From: an uncultured Alphaproteobacteria bacterium
GTDB taxonomy: Bacteria; Pseudomonadota; Alphaproteobacteria; CAAHEQ01; UBA3637
Direction of reading: 5' to 3'
DNA: 64,000 nucleotides
NCBI GenBank assembly: GCA_944392125.1
Contig: CALXVP010000006.1
Span: 1 to 64,000, forward strand
Of this stretch, positions 36,037 through 44,857 are shown in pieces; within the stretch, counting starts at the first letter, position 1, and each line of letters opens with the position of its first letter. The notes under the pieces were generated by a model. It was not told the origin of the DNA, ran no database searches, and saw only the letters and a program-made list of their open reading frames with translations. The position numbers and the translations under genes were made by a program.

Positions 36037-36696
36037 ATGTCAACATCAGAAACAAATTCAGCAAATCGCGGACAAGCCTCAGCGCGCGAATCGCAAAATA
36101 ACAAAGCAAAAGCAAAAAAAACGTCTTTCGGGCGAAATACACTGTTGGCATTGGGCAGTTTATTTGCCGTCGGCGGTTCGCTCTTTCAGGTTCTGCAATA
36201 TATGACGCGTGATAAAAGCGAATCAACAAAAATCGGTATGGTTGTTGGCGATTATCTGACTAAAACACAAGCAGAGAATACGGCACTTATGAACCGGACG
36301 CAAGAAGCCTCACAAAACCGCACGTCTTATGAACAAGAGTGCAAAGATATGGCGGTGATAGTTGTGCAACTGGCCGATAAATTTAAGCAAAAATCACCCG
36401 AACAAATTATTGATCGGGCGTGTCTTTTATATCAAAAGCAGCAAAAAGGGAATCCCAAAGCCGAGATTATTTTGGAGGATATGCAGGCTATTAAGAACAA
36501 TTTTACGGGAACAACAAAAGATTTGAGAAATATGATGACCTGCTATCATACGTCACCCGAAATACCGTTTTCAAATCATTTAACAGATACCGCAACCGTG
36601 CGAGACAGGATTTATCGTTATGAAAAGAAAGTGCGTCAGTTCTTATTGAAAGAATATAACGTTATGCAACAAAGTATGCTTCAAAACATCAAATAA
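36037..36696 (+). CDS. Small membrane-anchored protein of unknown function
   Basis: A 219-residue protein. ATG 36037 is preferred to an in-frame upstream ATG because CGGAG precedes it. The first 30 residues are polar and basic, residues about 32-50 form a membrane segment (LLALGSLFAVGGSLFQVLQ), and the rest is a soluble helical domain with two or three cysteines (EQECKDMAVIVVQLADKFK, DRACLLYQKQQ, MMTCYHTSPE). I know no family. It follows the 34706 gene and ends in a hairpin terminator, so the two may form a membrane pair. Confidence 0.75.
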   Translation: MSTSETNSANRGQASARESQNNKAKAKKTSFGRNTLLALGSLFAVGGSLFQVLQYMTRDKSESTKIGMVVGDYLTKTQAENTALMNRTQEASQNRTSYEQECKDMAVIVVQLADKFKQKSPEQIIDRACLLYQKQQKGNPKAEIILEDMQAIKNNFTGTTKDLRNMMTCYHTSPEIPFSNHLTDTATVRDRIYRYEKKVRQFLLKEYNVMQQSMLQNIK

Positions 36697-36702
36697 AAAA
36701 GG

Positions 36703-36735
36703 CTTTTGCATAATCCCCTTGCAAAAGTTTCTTAT
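36703..36735 (+). terminator. Intrinsic terminator after the 36037 gene
   Basis: CTTTTGCA (36703-36710) pairs perfectly with TGCAAAAG (36720-36727), followed by a T-rich stretch. It separates the unknown pair from the accB operon. Confidence 0.65.
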
Positions 36736-36806
36736 TTTTATCTTGCATTTTATAATGAAATAAGCTACAAAGACATTCAGTGTTTACTTTTGAAAGAGGG
36801 ACAATT

Positions 36807-37286
36807 ATGGAAAAAGAACAAAAACAAGCCATCAAAGAGTTGGCAGAATTATTGCATGAAAATAATTTATCCGAAATTGATTACGAATCGCACGGCGTGC
36901 ATATTCGCATTGTGGGGCCGAAGCCCGTTCCCGTCCCACCGCCACCTGCTCCGGGTGCCGTTTCGCCTGTTCCGCCCGTTCCGGGAGTTCCTGCCGTTGC
37001 AGCCAACAATCCCGTTCCGGCACCGCGCGCCGAAAAACCCGTTGTAAAAGCGGAGAACAATTTGGTTTCGCCGATGGTTGGTATTGTATACTTGGCAAAA
37101 GATCCGTCATCACCGAATTTTGTAAAAGTGGGCGATATGGTCAGCGTCGGGCAGACAATTTGTTTAATTGAAGCTATGAAAACATTTAACCCGATTAAAG
37201 CGACGAAAAGCGGTAAAATTGTTGCCGTATTGGTAGAATCGGGTAGTCCTGTTGAGTATAACCAACCGTTATTTGAATTGGAATAA
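36807..37286 (+). CDS. accB: Biotin carboxyl carrier protein of acetyl-CoA carboxylase
   Basis: Carries biotin between the carboxylase and transferase parts of acetyl-CoA carboxylase, the first step of fatty acid synthesis. I take ATG 36807, preceded by GAGGGAC; an in-frame ATG nine codons upstream has no good site. The 159-residue protein has the usual N-terminal helix region, a Pro/Val/Ala linker (about 38-80) and the biotinyl domain with the modified lysine in EAMKTFNPI (Lys125). It is four bases from accC. Confidence 0.95.
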   Translation: MEKEQKQAIKELAELLHENNLSEIDYESHGVHIRIVGPKPVPVPPPPAPGAVSPVPPVPGVPAVAANNPVPAPRAEKPVVKAENNLVSPMVGIVYLAKDPSSPNFVKVGDMVSVGQTICLIEAMKTFNPIKATKSGKIVAVLVESGSPVEYNQPLFELE

Positions 37287-37289
37287 TGA

Positions 37290-38651
37290 ATGTTTGAGAA
37301 AGTATTAATTGCTAATCGTGGCGAAATTGCTCTGCGTATTCATCGGGCCTGCCGCGAAATGGGTATTAAAACGGTGGCCGTTCATTCAACGGAAGACGCT
37401 AATGCCATGCATGTTAAATTGGCCGATGAAGCCGTTTGTATCGGGCCTGCTCCCGCAAAGGATTCTTATTTAAACAAAGCGGCCATTATTTCGGCAGCCA
37501 TGATAACCGGTGCCGATGCCATTCATCCCGGGTACGGCTTTTTATCCGAAAATGCCGATTTCGCCGAAATGGTTGAAGCGCATGGCATGGTATTCATCGG
37601 GCCGAAGCCGGAAATGATTCGGTTAATGGGCGATAAGGTAACCGCCAAAAAAGCAGCCATTGAATCGGGATTACCCGTTGTGCCAGGCTCGGACGGCGAT
37701 GTCAAAACGGTGCAAGAAGCGCTGATGTGGGGCGAAAAAATCGGTTATCCCGTTATTGTTAAAGCCGCAGCCGGCGGTGGCGGAAAAGGCATGAAGGTGG
37801 CGAACAGTGCCGCCGAAATGGCCGATGCGTTTACGTTGGCAAAAAATGAGGCGCGCAATTCATTTTCAAGCGATGTCGTTTATATTGAAAAATATCTGCA
37901 AACACCGCGCCACATTGAAGTTCAAATTATCGGCGATAACTACGGAAACGTTGTCCATTTAGGCGAGCGCGATTGTTCATTACAGCGCAATCACCAAAAA
38001 GTGCTGGAAGAAACACCCTCTCCTGCCTTAAATGCTCAACAGCGCAAAGAAATCGGTGAGATTGCCGCCAACGCCATGCGAAAACTCGGTTATTCCAATG
38101 TCGGGACGATTGAATTTTTGTATGAAGACGGAAAGTTCTATTTCTTGGAAATGAACACACGTGTTCAGGTAGAGCATCCGATTACGGAAATGGTTACGGG
38201 TGTTGATATTGTGCGCGATCAATTACGTGTGTCCAGCGGGGCAACACTCGGGTATACACAAGATGATATTGTCTTTTCCGGACATGCCATTGAGTGCCGT
38301 ATCAATGCGGAAGATCCGCAAACGTTTATTCCGTGCCCGGGACGAATCGGGGCCTGGCATACACCGGGCGGATTAGAAGTTCGGGTTGATTCAGGTATGT
38401 ATGCCGGTTGCAAAGTTCCGCCCTGCTATGATAGTATGGTTGCGAAGTTAATCGTTCACGGCAGAACGCGCAACGGCGCTTTAATGCGCTTACGGCGGGC
38501 ATTGGAAGAATTCGTAATTGAAGGCATTTCAACAACGATACCTTTGCATCAACACATTATTGCCGATCCCGAATTTTTGGATGGTCAGTATAATATTCAC
38601 TGGCTTGAAAAATTTATTGAAAAACATCGGGATGAGATTGTAGAAGAATAA
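37290..38651 (+). CDS. accC: Biotin carboxylase subunit of acetyl-CoA carboxylase
   Basis: Carboxylates the biotin on AccB using bicarbonate and ATP. The 453-residue protein starts MFEKVLIANRGEIALRIHRA and has the ATP-grasp glycine-rich loop KAAAGGGGKGMK, HIEVQIIGDNYGNVVHLGER and EMNTRVQVEHPITEMVTG, plus the C-terminal biotin-carboxylase domain. Length and motifs are typical. It is the second gene of accBC. The hydrogenase gene follows 40 bp downstream and could be cotranscribed. Confidence 0.98.
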   Translation: MFEKVLIANRGEIALRIHRACREMGIKTVAVHSTEDANAMHVKLADEAVCIGPAPAKDSYLNKAAIISAAMITGADAIHPGYGFLSENADFAEMVEAHGMVFIGPKPEMIRLMGDKVTAKKAAIESGLPVVPGSDGDVKTVQEALMWGEKIGYPVIVKAAAGGGGKGMKVANSAAEMADAFTLAKNEARNSFSSDVVYIEKYLQTPRHIEVQIIGDNYGNVVHLGERDCSLQRNHQKVLEETPSPALNAQQRKEIGEIAANAMRKLGYSNVGTIEFLYEDGKFYFLEMNTRVQVEHPITEMVTGVDIVRDQLRVSSGATLGYTQDDIVFSGHAIECRINAEDPQTFIPCPGRIGAWHTPGGLEVRVDSGMYAGCKVPPCYDSMVAKLIVHGRTRNGALMRLRRALEEFVIEGISTTIPLHQHIIADPEFLDGQYNIHWLEKFIEKHRDEIVEE

Positions 38652-38691
38652 CGGACAAACACGCTCGTCCGACACAAACAGGAGAAGATAG

Positions 38692-40122
38692 ATGGCGCGA
38701 CAAAACCATGTGGCAGATTTAGAGCATGAGACGCTCGTTAAAGTGATTAAGGCATTTTTAAGCGGTGATTTTTGCGAAAATGCGGCGAAAATTCCTGCTG
38801 AAGCGCAAGAGATACCCAATGTCAATAAAACGCTCGCCGAAATGCAAAATATGACTGCGCATCGTTGTGCGGCAGATATGGGGTGCATTGTGGAAAATGT
38901 GCCGGATACGGATACACGCAGATGTGCCGAAAGCGCCTCGGAGCGCACGTCATTTGATATGCCGATGTTGAGCGTGTCCAAGGAAGTGTGCAACAGATGT
39001 AAAAACAACCAATATGTTGTCACGGAACAATGTCAAGGTTGTTTGGCACGCCCTTGCACAAATTGTCCGTTCGGAGCGATTGAGTTTATCAACGGGAAAT
39101 CGCACATCAATCAAGAAAAGTGCAAGAAATGCGGTATTTGTGCAAAATCGTGTCCGTATGGGGCTATTTTGAAGATGACAATGCCGTGCGCCGGCGTTTG
39201 CCCTGTGGATGCCATTAGCAAAAACGAAGAAGGCATTGCCGTTATAAACCACGATAAATGTATTTTATGCGGTCAATGTTCGGTGGCGTGTCCGTTTGGT
39301 GCCATTATGGTCAATAGCGAAATTATTGACGTATTAAAAGCCATTAAAGCGGGGAAAAAGGTTGTTGCCATGCCGGCCCCGGCCATTATGGGACAATATA
39401 ATGCAGCAACAATCGCGCAAGTGCTATCAGCCTTTATCAAAGCCGGTTTTTCGGACGCTATTGAAGTAGCGGTGGGCGCTGATATTACCACACGCAATGA
39501 GGCGCATGAGCTGGCGGAGCGGTTGGCAAACGGAGCGCCGTTTATGACAACGTCGTGTTGTCCTGCCTACTATAACGCCGTTCGGAAACACTTCCCCGAA
39601 ATGCAGGAATTTGTATCACATACGTTGACACCGATGCAATATACGGCTCGTTTGGTCAAGGAGCGTGATCCGGAGTGCGTAACCGTGTTTATCGGACCCT
39701 GCATGGCAAAGCGCATTGAGGGCTATAACGATGCGTATACGGATTATGTTTTGAATAACAAAGAAGTTGTTGCCTTATTTGAAGCCATGGGAATTGATCC
39801 GAAAGAAACGGAAGAAATTCATGCCGATGATAATGCCTCTAAACAAGGGCGCGGATATGCCATTACAGGCGGAGTTGCATCGGCAGTCGGCTCATTAAAA
39901 ACATGCGAAGTTTGTCCGGTAGCCATTAACGGCTTAACAAAAGAAACCGTGCGTCAACTCAAAATGTATGCGAAAAATCGCAAAGCGGACGGGAATTTGG
40001 TAGAAGTTATGGCATGTGTCGGCGGTTGCGTCGGCGGGCCGGGTGTTGCGGCACCGATTAAGAAAGCCACAAAAGAGATTCAAGACTTGATGAAAACAAG
40101 TGAAGACTTGAAAGACTACTAA
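38692..40122 (+). CDS. Monomeric [FeFe]-hydrogenase, group B-like
   Basis: A 476-residue iron-only hydrogenase that would use ferredoxin electrons to make H2 or the reverse. The N-terminal 90 residues have a cysteine-containing leader. Residues 100-128 carry extra cysteines (CNRC, CQGC, CTNC). Ferredoxin-type clusters follow at CKKCGICAKSCP (144-155) and CILCGQCSVACP (190-201). The H-cluster motifs are L1 TTSCCPAY (Cys289, Cys290), L2 FIGPCMAKRIE (Cys337) and L3 EVMACVGGCVGGPG (Cys442, Cys446). The GPC form of L2 and the VGGPG ending of L3 look like the little-studied group B rather than group A enzymes. The maturases HydE, HydF and HydG are not in the window. AccBC lies 40 bp upstream. Confidence 0.9.
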   Translation: MARQNHVADLEHETLVKVIKAFLSGDFCENAAKIPAEAQEIPNVNKTLAEMQNMTAHRCAADMGCIVENVPDTDTRRCAESASERTSFDMPMLSVSKEVCNRCKNNQYVVTEQCQGCLARPCTNCPFGAIEFINGKSHINQEKCKKCGICAKSCPYGAILKMTMPCAGVCPVDAISKNEEGIAVINHDKCILCGQCSVACPFGAIMVNSEIIDVLKAIKAGKKVVAMPAPAIMGQYNAATIAQVLSAFIKAGFSDAIEVAVGADITTRNEAHELAERLANGAPFMTTSCCPAYYNAVRKHFPEMQEFVSHTLTPMQYTARLVKERDPECVTVFIGPCMAKRIEGYNDAYTDYVLNNKEVVALFEAMGIDPKETEEIHADDNASKQGRGYAITGGVASAVGSLKTCEVCPVAINGLTKETVRQLKMYAKNRKADGNLVEVMACVGGCVGGPGVAAPIKKATKEIQDLMKTSEDLKDY

Positions 40123-40532
40123 TCGTTCGCTAAACAGAAAAGCACGCGTTATATCGTTTATCCGTCATCTTAAAAGATAACGGTAAGAAAATGCTATGGA
40201 ATTACCGTAGGGGATTGTTCTACCGTAGGGGATTCTTTTGCCTCACAGGAAACGCAGGGACACACATAAAAGTATTTGCTGACACAGGTTTCAGAAGAAT
40301 TTCGGTGGCAAGGAGTCATACATTCACCATGGCACAACGATTGTCGGGTTATATGACAACTCAAAATATAAACATATACCTCCATAAGCATATTAACAAA
40401 ATCAATCAACAACTCATTCTAAAAGCGTTATCCAACTTAAAAACAATAAAAACAACCCATAACAGAATTTCAAACCAATAAAAATAAAAAATTGCCAACC
40501 GAAAAAATATGATATACTGACATTATTAAGTG
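40123..40532. other. Intergenic region after the hydrogenase
   Basis: No gene is supported in this 410-bp stretch. A short tandem repeat, TACCGTAGGGGATT, occurs at 40203-40216 and 40221-40234 (18-bp period). The 96-codon open frame here lacks family features and a ribosome site. Confidence 0.4.
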
Positions 40533-40919
40533 AATTGGATTAAAAAAATCAAAGTTCAAAGCTGGATTCATTGAAAAAAAATAGGCGAATTACAAGAAAA
40601 AGGCATTATGTCAAAAAGTGAATTTTTGAATAAAAAAGAACAAAATAGTGTAGTATATTAAAAAGCAAAAGGTGTTAAAGGGGGTATGAATATCACAGCT
40701 TATGAGGAAACGGATGATCAGGTAATGAACAACGCCAAAATCGCGCAAACCAATTTAATGATTATTTGAGTGAGTTGGATAAAGCACAACGTAACAATTT
40801 CTTATTTTGCTCAACAACAAACGCAATCTCCACAAAAGGCAGTTACCACATTACTAAAAAAGGAAACAACAACGTATAGAGAATTTTTAACACGCGAAAA
40901 TGTTATGGAAAAATCTTAA
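40533..40919 (+). pseudogene. Decayed coiled-coil gene with frameshifts
   Basis: Three adjoining reading frames on the plus strand each give part of a charged helical protein. The first ends at a TAA at about 40661 (FIEKKIGELQEKGIMSKSE, then FLNKKEQ). The second begins near ATG 40686 (MNITAYEETDDQ) and shifts to NEQRQNRANQFNDYLSELDK. The third gives FAQQQTQSPQKAVTTLLKK and ends at TAA 40917-40919. Composition matches other lineage-specific coiled-coil proteins in this window. At least two frameshifts and one stop indicate a dead gene. The parent family is unknown. Confidence 0.55.
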
Positions 40920-41247
40920 AATGCAAAAAACACATTTTCAAGTAGCATAATTGCAAATCAGCATAGCCGACAATAGCATTTTTCCTACCTATATTTTAAA
41001 ATTGCCTCAACTTTATTTCCATTGGATTTATCTGCCCTTTTACCTGATTGGCTTTTGCAATATCATTATATCCTATATCGGCACAAGCATCGCTTTTCTG
41101 ATGCATTCATTTCCGGATACAAGCAAAGCGGAATAAAGAAATAACTTTTCCCGTATCAATTAGTTGTTTATTGTTTTTTGAAAATAGGGAGTTATCATTC
41201 TAAACATAACAACAGATAAAAAAATAACCTTTTTTAAAAAATATCTC
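40920..41247. other. Intergenic region before tRNA-Lys
   Basis: The only open frame (40951-41136, 61 codons, TTG start) is short and hydrophobic (WIYLPFYLIGFCNIIISYIG). It has no ribosome site and may be a remnant of a membrane protein. No other feature is seen up to the tRNA promoter. Confidence 0.35.
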
Positions 41248-41275
41248 TTGCATTTTGAGAAAAAAAGAATATAAT
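41248..41275 (+). promoter_or_regulatory. Promoter of tRNA-Lys
   Basis: TTGCAT (41248-41253) lies 16 bases before TATAAT (41270-41275), which is 20 bases before the tRNA 5' end. Confidence 0.65.
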
Positions 41276-41294
41276 GAAAAACAGAATTCGGTGA

Positions 41295-41370
<76 letters not shown>

Positions 41371-41373
41371 ATT

Positions 41374-41406
41374 TACCCTTGTTCTACGAACAAGGGTATT
41401 TTTTTG
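41374..41406 (+). terminator. Intrinsic terminator after tRNA-Lys
   Basis: ACCCTTGTTC (41375-41384) pairs perfectly with GAACAAGGGT (41388-41397) around a TAC loop, followed by eight T residues. It lies four bases after the tRNA CCA end. Confidence 0.92.
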
Positions 41407-41787
41407 ATTAAACCATCATTCCTTTGTGCGGTATATAAAAATCCGAAAATGTCTGTTGATATATCTGCCCGTTCGAGACTTCTTTCTCGCGCGATGACGA
41501 ACGGATACGTATGAACCCCTATTCTTTTTGGATACACCAAATTCTGCTTTGTCGGCGTTATAAATCAGTGAGAAACAAGAAACACGCGTGTAGAAGCATA
41601 TCCCCAAAAGATTAATCCTAAGCTCGCACAAACTGCAAAGAACCTATCCAGAGATACAAACAATAACCTCACATTAACTACAACAAAAAGTTTTGATTTT
41701 ATCGCCCCAAACAGGCAAAACATAAACCCACACACAACAATAAAGAACTTTTGTATATATTATCCCCAAATGCTTATCCCCAAATAC
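41407..41787. other. Intergenic region between tRNA-Lys and secF
   Basis: About 380 bp with no supported gene; a 71-codon minus-strand frame has no family features. A short repeat TTATCCCCAAAT(G/A)C occurs twice near 41760-41785. Confidence 0.4.
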
Positions 41788-41821
41788 AAAAAAGGGCTTT
41801 TAAAATAAAAAGCCCTTTTTC
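41788..41821 (-). terminator. Intrinsic terminator after secF
   Basis: On the minus strand AAAAAGGGCTTTT pairs with AAAAGCCCTTTTTT around a short AT loop, ending in a T run. It is about 20 bp after the secF stop. Confidence 0.85.
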
Positions 41822-41840
41822 TTTTTACGGTTGATTCGGG

Positions 41841-42749
41841 TTACGCCGTCGGACCTTTCACCTCTTGCGCAACCGTGCGAATGTCAAAGCGACGCAACAC
41901 GGGGACACCAACAAAAATAGATGAATATGTCCCTAAAATCGTTCCCCAAACCATTGCGCGCGAAAATCCTTGCAACGAATCTCCGCCGACAAATAATAAC
42001 ACAAGCACAACAAATAAGGTTGTCAAACTCGTTAAAATCGTGCGCGAAAATGTTTCGTTGATACTTCTGTTTAAGATACTATCAATACTTTCTTTACGGA
42101 ATTTCCGCAGATTTTCACGAATACGGTCGTAAGTAACGATTGTATCATTACAATCATAACCGGCTAATGATAAAATACCGGCCACAACTACCATATTGAA
42201 ATCCCAACCAAACAGTGCAAACAAACCGACCACAATAATCAAATCGTGCGCCAAAGCCAGCATACATCCAATGGCAAACGGCCATTCAAACCGAAACCAG
42301 ATATATACGGAAATAGCCACAAGCGCCAAAATGGAAGCTAATAAACTCTTTATCTTTAATTCTTCCCCGATTGTCGGGCCAATCACCTCAACCCGTTCAT
42401 ACTTATAGCCCGTGCCGAGTTCTGCTTTAATTTGATTGACAACCGTTGCCCCCGTTTCGCCTTCACGCGGTTGGCACTGAATCAAAATCATATTGCCGTC
42501 AACGCCGGACGATTGAATGGTAAAATCTTTCAAGAAAGATAACCGTGAACGCATTTCCTGCATATCAAACGTTTTATCCGATGAAACTTCCACGAGCACA
42601 CCGCCTTGGAAATCAATTCCGTAATTCAATCCGCGAATACTGATGGCCACAATGCTGACAATGAGCATAATAATGGACAATGTATACCCGACATAACGCA
42701 TTTTAATAAACGGAATATTAAAATTTCTTTTTCTAAATAATTTTTTCAT
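41841..42749 (-). CDS. secF: Protein translocase subunit SecF
   Basis: Six-pass RND-type membrane protein that with SecD uses the proton gradient to pull proteins through the Sec channel. The 302-residue protein has the start FIKMRYVGYTLSIIMLIVSI, the signature GLNYGIDFQGGVLVEV, and the conserved SLAGYDCNDTIVTYDRIREN in the membrane domain. In most SecF proteins the latter reads GYSxNDTVVxFDRxRE, so it is nearly standard. It is the last gene of yajC-secD-secF, 12 bp after secD. Confidence 0.97.
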   Translation of the reverse strand: MKKLFRKRNFNIPFIKMRYVGYTLSIIMLIVSIVAISIRGLNYGIDFQGGVLVEVSSDKTFDMQEMRSRLSFLKDFTIQSSGVDGNMILIQCQPREGETGATVVNQIKAELGTGYKYERVEVIGPTIGEELKIKSLLASILALVAISVYIWFRFEWPFAIGCMLALAHDLIIVVGLFALFGWDFNMVVVAGILSLAGYDCNDTIVTYDRIRENLRKFRKESIDSILNRSINETFSRTILTSLTTLFVVLVLLFVGGDSLQGFSRAMVWGTILGTYSSIFVGVPVLRRFDIRTVAQEVKGPTA

Positions 42750-42761
42750 TGCTTTCTTCCC

Positions 42762-44330
42762 TTACAAATCAATCTTTTTCGGTTTACGAACGGCAACCCA
42801 TGCCGAAAGCAAAACTTTATTGAACGATAATGCACCGAACATGGTTGTTGCCAAACCTAATCCCAACGTAATGCCGAATCCGCGAACGGAGCCCGAGCCT
42901 AACATAAACAGGAATAAGGCGGCAAAAAGGGTTGTCAACTGTCCGTCAAAAATAGCGGAAAAAGCGCCGTCAAAGCCCCGTTGGATAACTTCTTTCGGAA
43001 CTGTTACGCCTTTTTGCATTTCTTCTTTCATCCGTTCAAAAATCAGAATGTTTGCGTCAACCGCCATAGCAACCGTTAAAGCAATACCGGCCAAACCGGG
43101 CAATGTGAGTGTTGCATTCAACAGGCTTAACAAGGCTAATAAAATAATGCCGTTAACAATTAAGGTAATATCTGCCAAGAATCCGAAGAAACCATACACA
43201 ATAACCATAAAAATCAAAACGGCGGCCAAACCGATAATGCAAGCGTTTGTGCCTGCTTTAATCGAATCTTCACCGAGCCCGGGTCCAACAACTCGTTCTT
43301 CCGCCACAATCAACGGCGCCGGCAAAGCACCCGAGCGCAATAACAAGGCTAAATCATTTGCACTTTGCACGGTAAAATTACCCGAGATAATTCCTTGCCC
43401 GCCCGTAATCGGACTGTTGATCACCGGCGCACTAATCACTTTACCATCTAACATAATGGCTAATCTGCGACCGACATTCTCACGCGTGGCATTACCGAAT
43501 TCCTTAGCCCCTGACGCATTAAACTCAAAAGCAACCACCGGTTCACCGTGTTCGCCGTAGCTCTGTTTTGCCGATTTAAGTTCACCGCCGTTCACAATCA
43601 CACGCCGTTTTAAAACGATGTATCCCGTTTCATCACCCGTTGCCAACATGGAATCGGGCGAGAGTTTTCCCATTTGAGCCATTTGCGGAGATGTTTCTTC
43701 ATCAACCAAATGGAACGACATTTTTGCCGTTTTTCCCATAATGGCTTTAATTTCGGAAGGATCTTGAACGCCCGGTAATTGAATCACAATCCGATCCATT
43801 CCCTGCTGTTGAATAAGCGGTTCTTTCGTGCCGAGTTCATCAATCCGTTTACGCACAATTTCCAACGATTGTGTAACGGCTTTGCGTTCCATTTCTTCCA
43901 ATGCTTCAGGCGTATAAGAAACCGTTAAGGCATTATCATTGGCTTCAATATTTAACGCACTTGTTTCCAGTTTACGAATAGCCTCGCGCGCCGAAGCCAC
44001 ATCGGCCGCATTTAAAATGCGAATATGCATTGCGCCGTTTTCAACCGTTAAACCGGCAAAACGAATGCGTTGCGCCCGCAATTCGGAACGCGTTAAATCC
44101 GCAAGCGTTGTTAATTTTTCTTTGATTAAATCGTTTGTATCAACTTCCATCAACAAATACGAACCGCCTTGCAAATCCAATCCGAGCGTAATCGGTTTGA
44201 ACCATGCCTGAACCCCTTTCGGTAATTGCTCCAATACCGTTTTCGGTAAAAAGTTCGGCAAGGCAAAAAGGAATCCGATGACAACAACCGCAATCACCAA
44301 TCCCGTTTTAATTTTTGAATATCCAAACAT
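42762..44330 (-). CDS. secD: Protein translocase subunit SecD
   Basis: Partner of SecF in the accessory Sec complex. The 522-residue protein has an N-terminal membrane segment, LGLDLQGGSYLLMEVD, a large periplasmic domain (about 35-340, with DRIVIQLPGVQDPSEIK), and five C-terminal membrane segments with LPGLAGIALTVAMAVDANIL and FERMKEE. Length is typical for the alphaproteobacterial form. It is 12 bp from secF and 9 bp from yajC in one operon. Confidence 0.97.
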   Translation of the reverse strand: MFGYSKIKTGLVIAVVVIGFLFALPNFLPKTVLEQLPKGVQAWFKPITLGLDLQGGSYLLMEVDTNDLIKEKLTTLADLTRSELRAQRIRFAGLTVENGAMHIRILNAADVASAREAIRKLETSALNIEANDNALTVSYTPEALEEMERKAVTQSLEIVRKRIDELGTKEPLIQQQGMDRIVIQLPGVQDPSEIKAIMGKTAKMSFHLVDEETSPQMAQMGKLSPDSMLATGDETGYIVLKRRVIVNGGELKSAKQSYGEHGEPVVAFEFNASGAKEFGNATRENVGRRLAIMLDGKVISAPVINSPITGGQGIISGNFTVQSANDLALLLRSGALPAPLIVAEERVVGPGLGEDSIKAGTNACIIGLAAVLIFMVIVYGFFGFLADITLIVNGIILLALLSLLNATLTLPGLAGIALTVAMAVDANILIFERMKEEMQKGVTVPKEVIQRGFDGAFSAIFDGQLTTLFAALFLFMLGSGSVRGFGITLGLGLATTMFGALSFNKVLLSAWVAVRKPKKIDL

Positions 44331-44339
44331 TTTTTATCC

Positions 44340-44684
44340 TTATTTTTTGCTGTTCTTTTCTTCTTTATCAATCACTTGCGAAACATAATCGCGCACAACT
44401 TCAATTTCCGTGTTTTTGGCAATTTCAACCGTTAATATATCATCTTTCACGGCCGTTACCTTTCCTTTAATTCCGCCGATAATAATTTGACTGCCTTTGA
44501 CGATACTGTTTAACCGTTCCTGATGCGCTTTCATACGCTTTTGTTGCGGACGTAATAGCAGAAAATACAGCACAACAAAAATTAAAACAATCTGAATTAA
44601 AATTTTCATACCGTCAGGCGCTGCCGAATTTGAAACTTCCGCCGCCGTTTCAACCGTTTGAGCAAATGCTGGTGAAATAAACAT
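44340..44684 (-). CDS. yajC: Sec translocon accessory protein YajC
   Basis: Small single-pass membrane protein bound to SecDF. The 114-residue protein has a membrane segment (about residues 30-48) followed by the signature YFLLLRPQQKRMKAHQERL, then a soluble part with GGIKGKVTAVKDDILTVEI. First gene of yajC-secD-secF. The ten or so residues before the helix are Ala-rich and could look like a signal peptide, as in other YajC proteins. Confidence 0.95.
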   Translation of the reverse strand: MFISPAFAQTVETAAEVSNSAAPDGMKILIQIVLIFVVLYFLLLRPQQKRMKAHQERLNSIVKGSQIIIGGIKGKVTAVKDDILTVEIAKNTEIEVVRDYVSQVIDKEEKNSKK

Positions 44685-44857
44685 CTTTTTTCCTTTTCTT
44701 CAAAAAATTAAACCACTGAATTAAACCCTTTCCGGTTGCGAAGTATAAAGTTTTACGAAAAAAAAATCAATCCTTTTTCCGAAAATAATTTGACTTTTAG
44801 CTCAAATTTTTATACCGTTAAACTCTGTTTTATGATTTTTACGAGGGGAAATACGGT

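Noticed and set aside
40191-40481. A 96-codon plus-strand open frame after the hydrogenase
   Set aside because: It has no ribosome site, no family features and contains a short tandem repeat; probably chance.
41416-41631. A 71-codon minus-strand open frame after the tRNA terminator
   Set aside because: No ribosome site or recognisable features.
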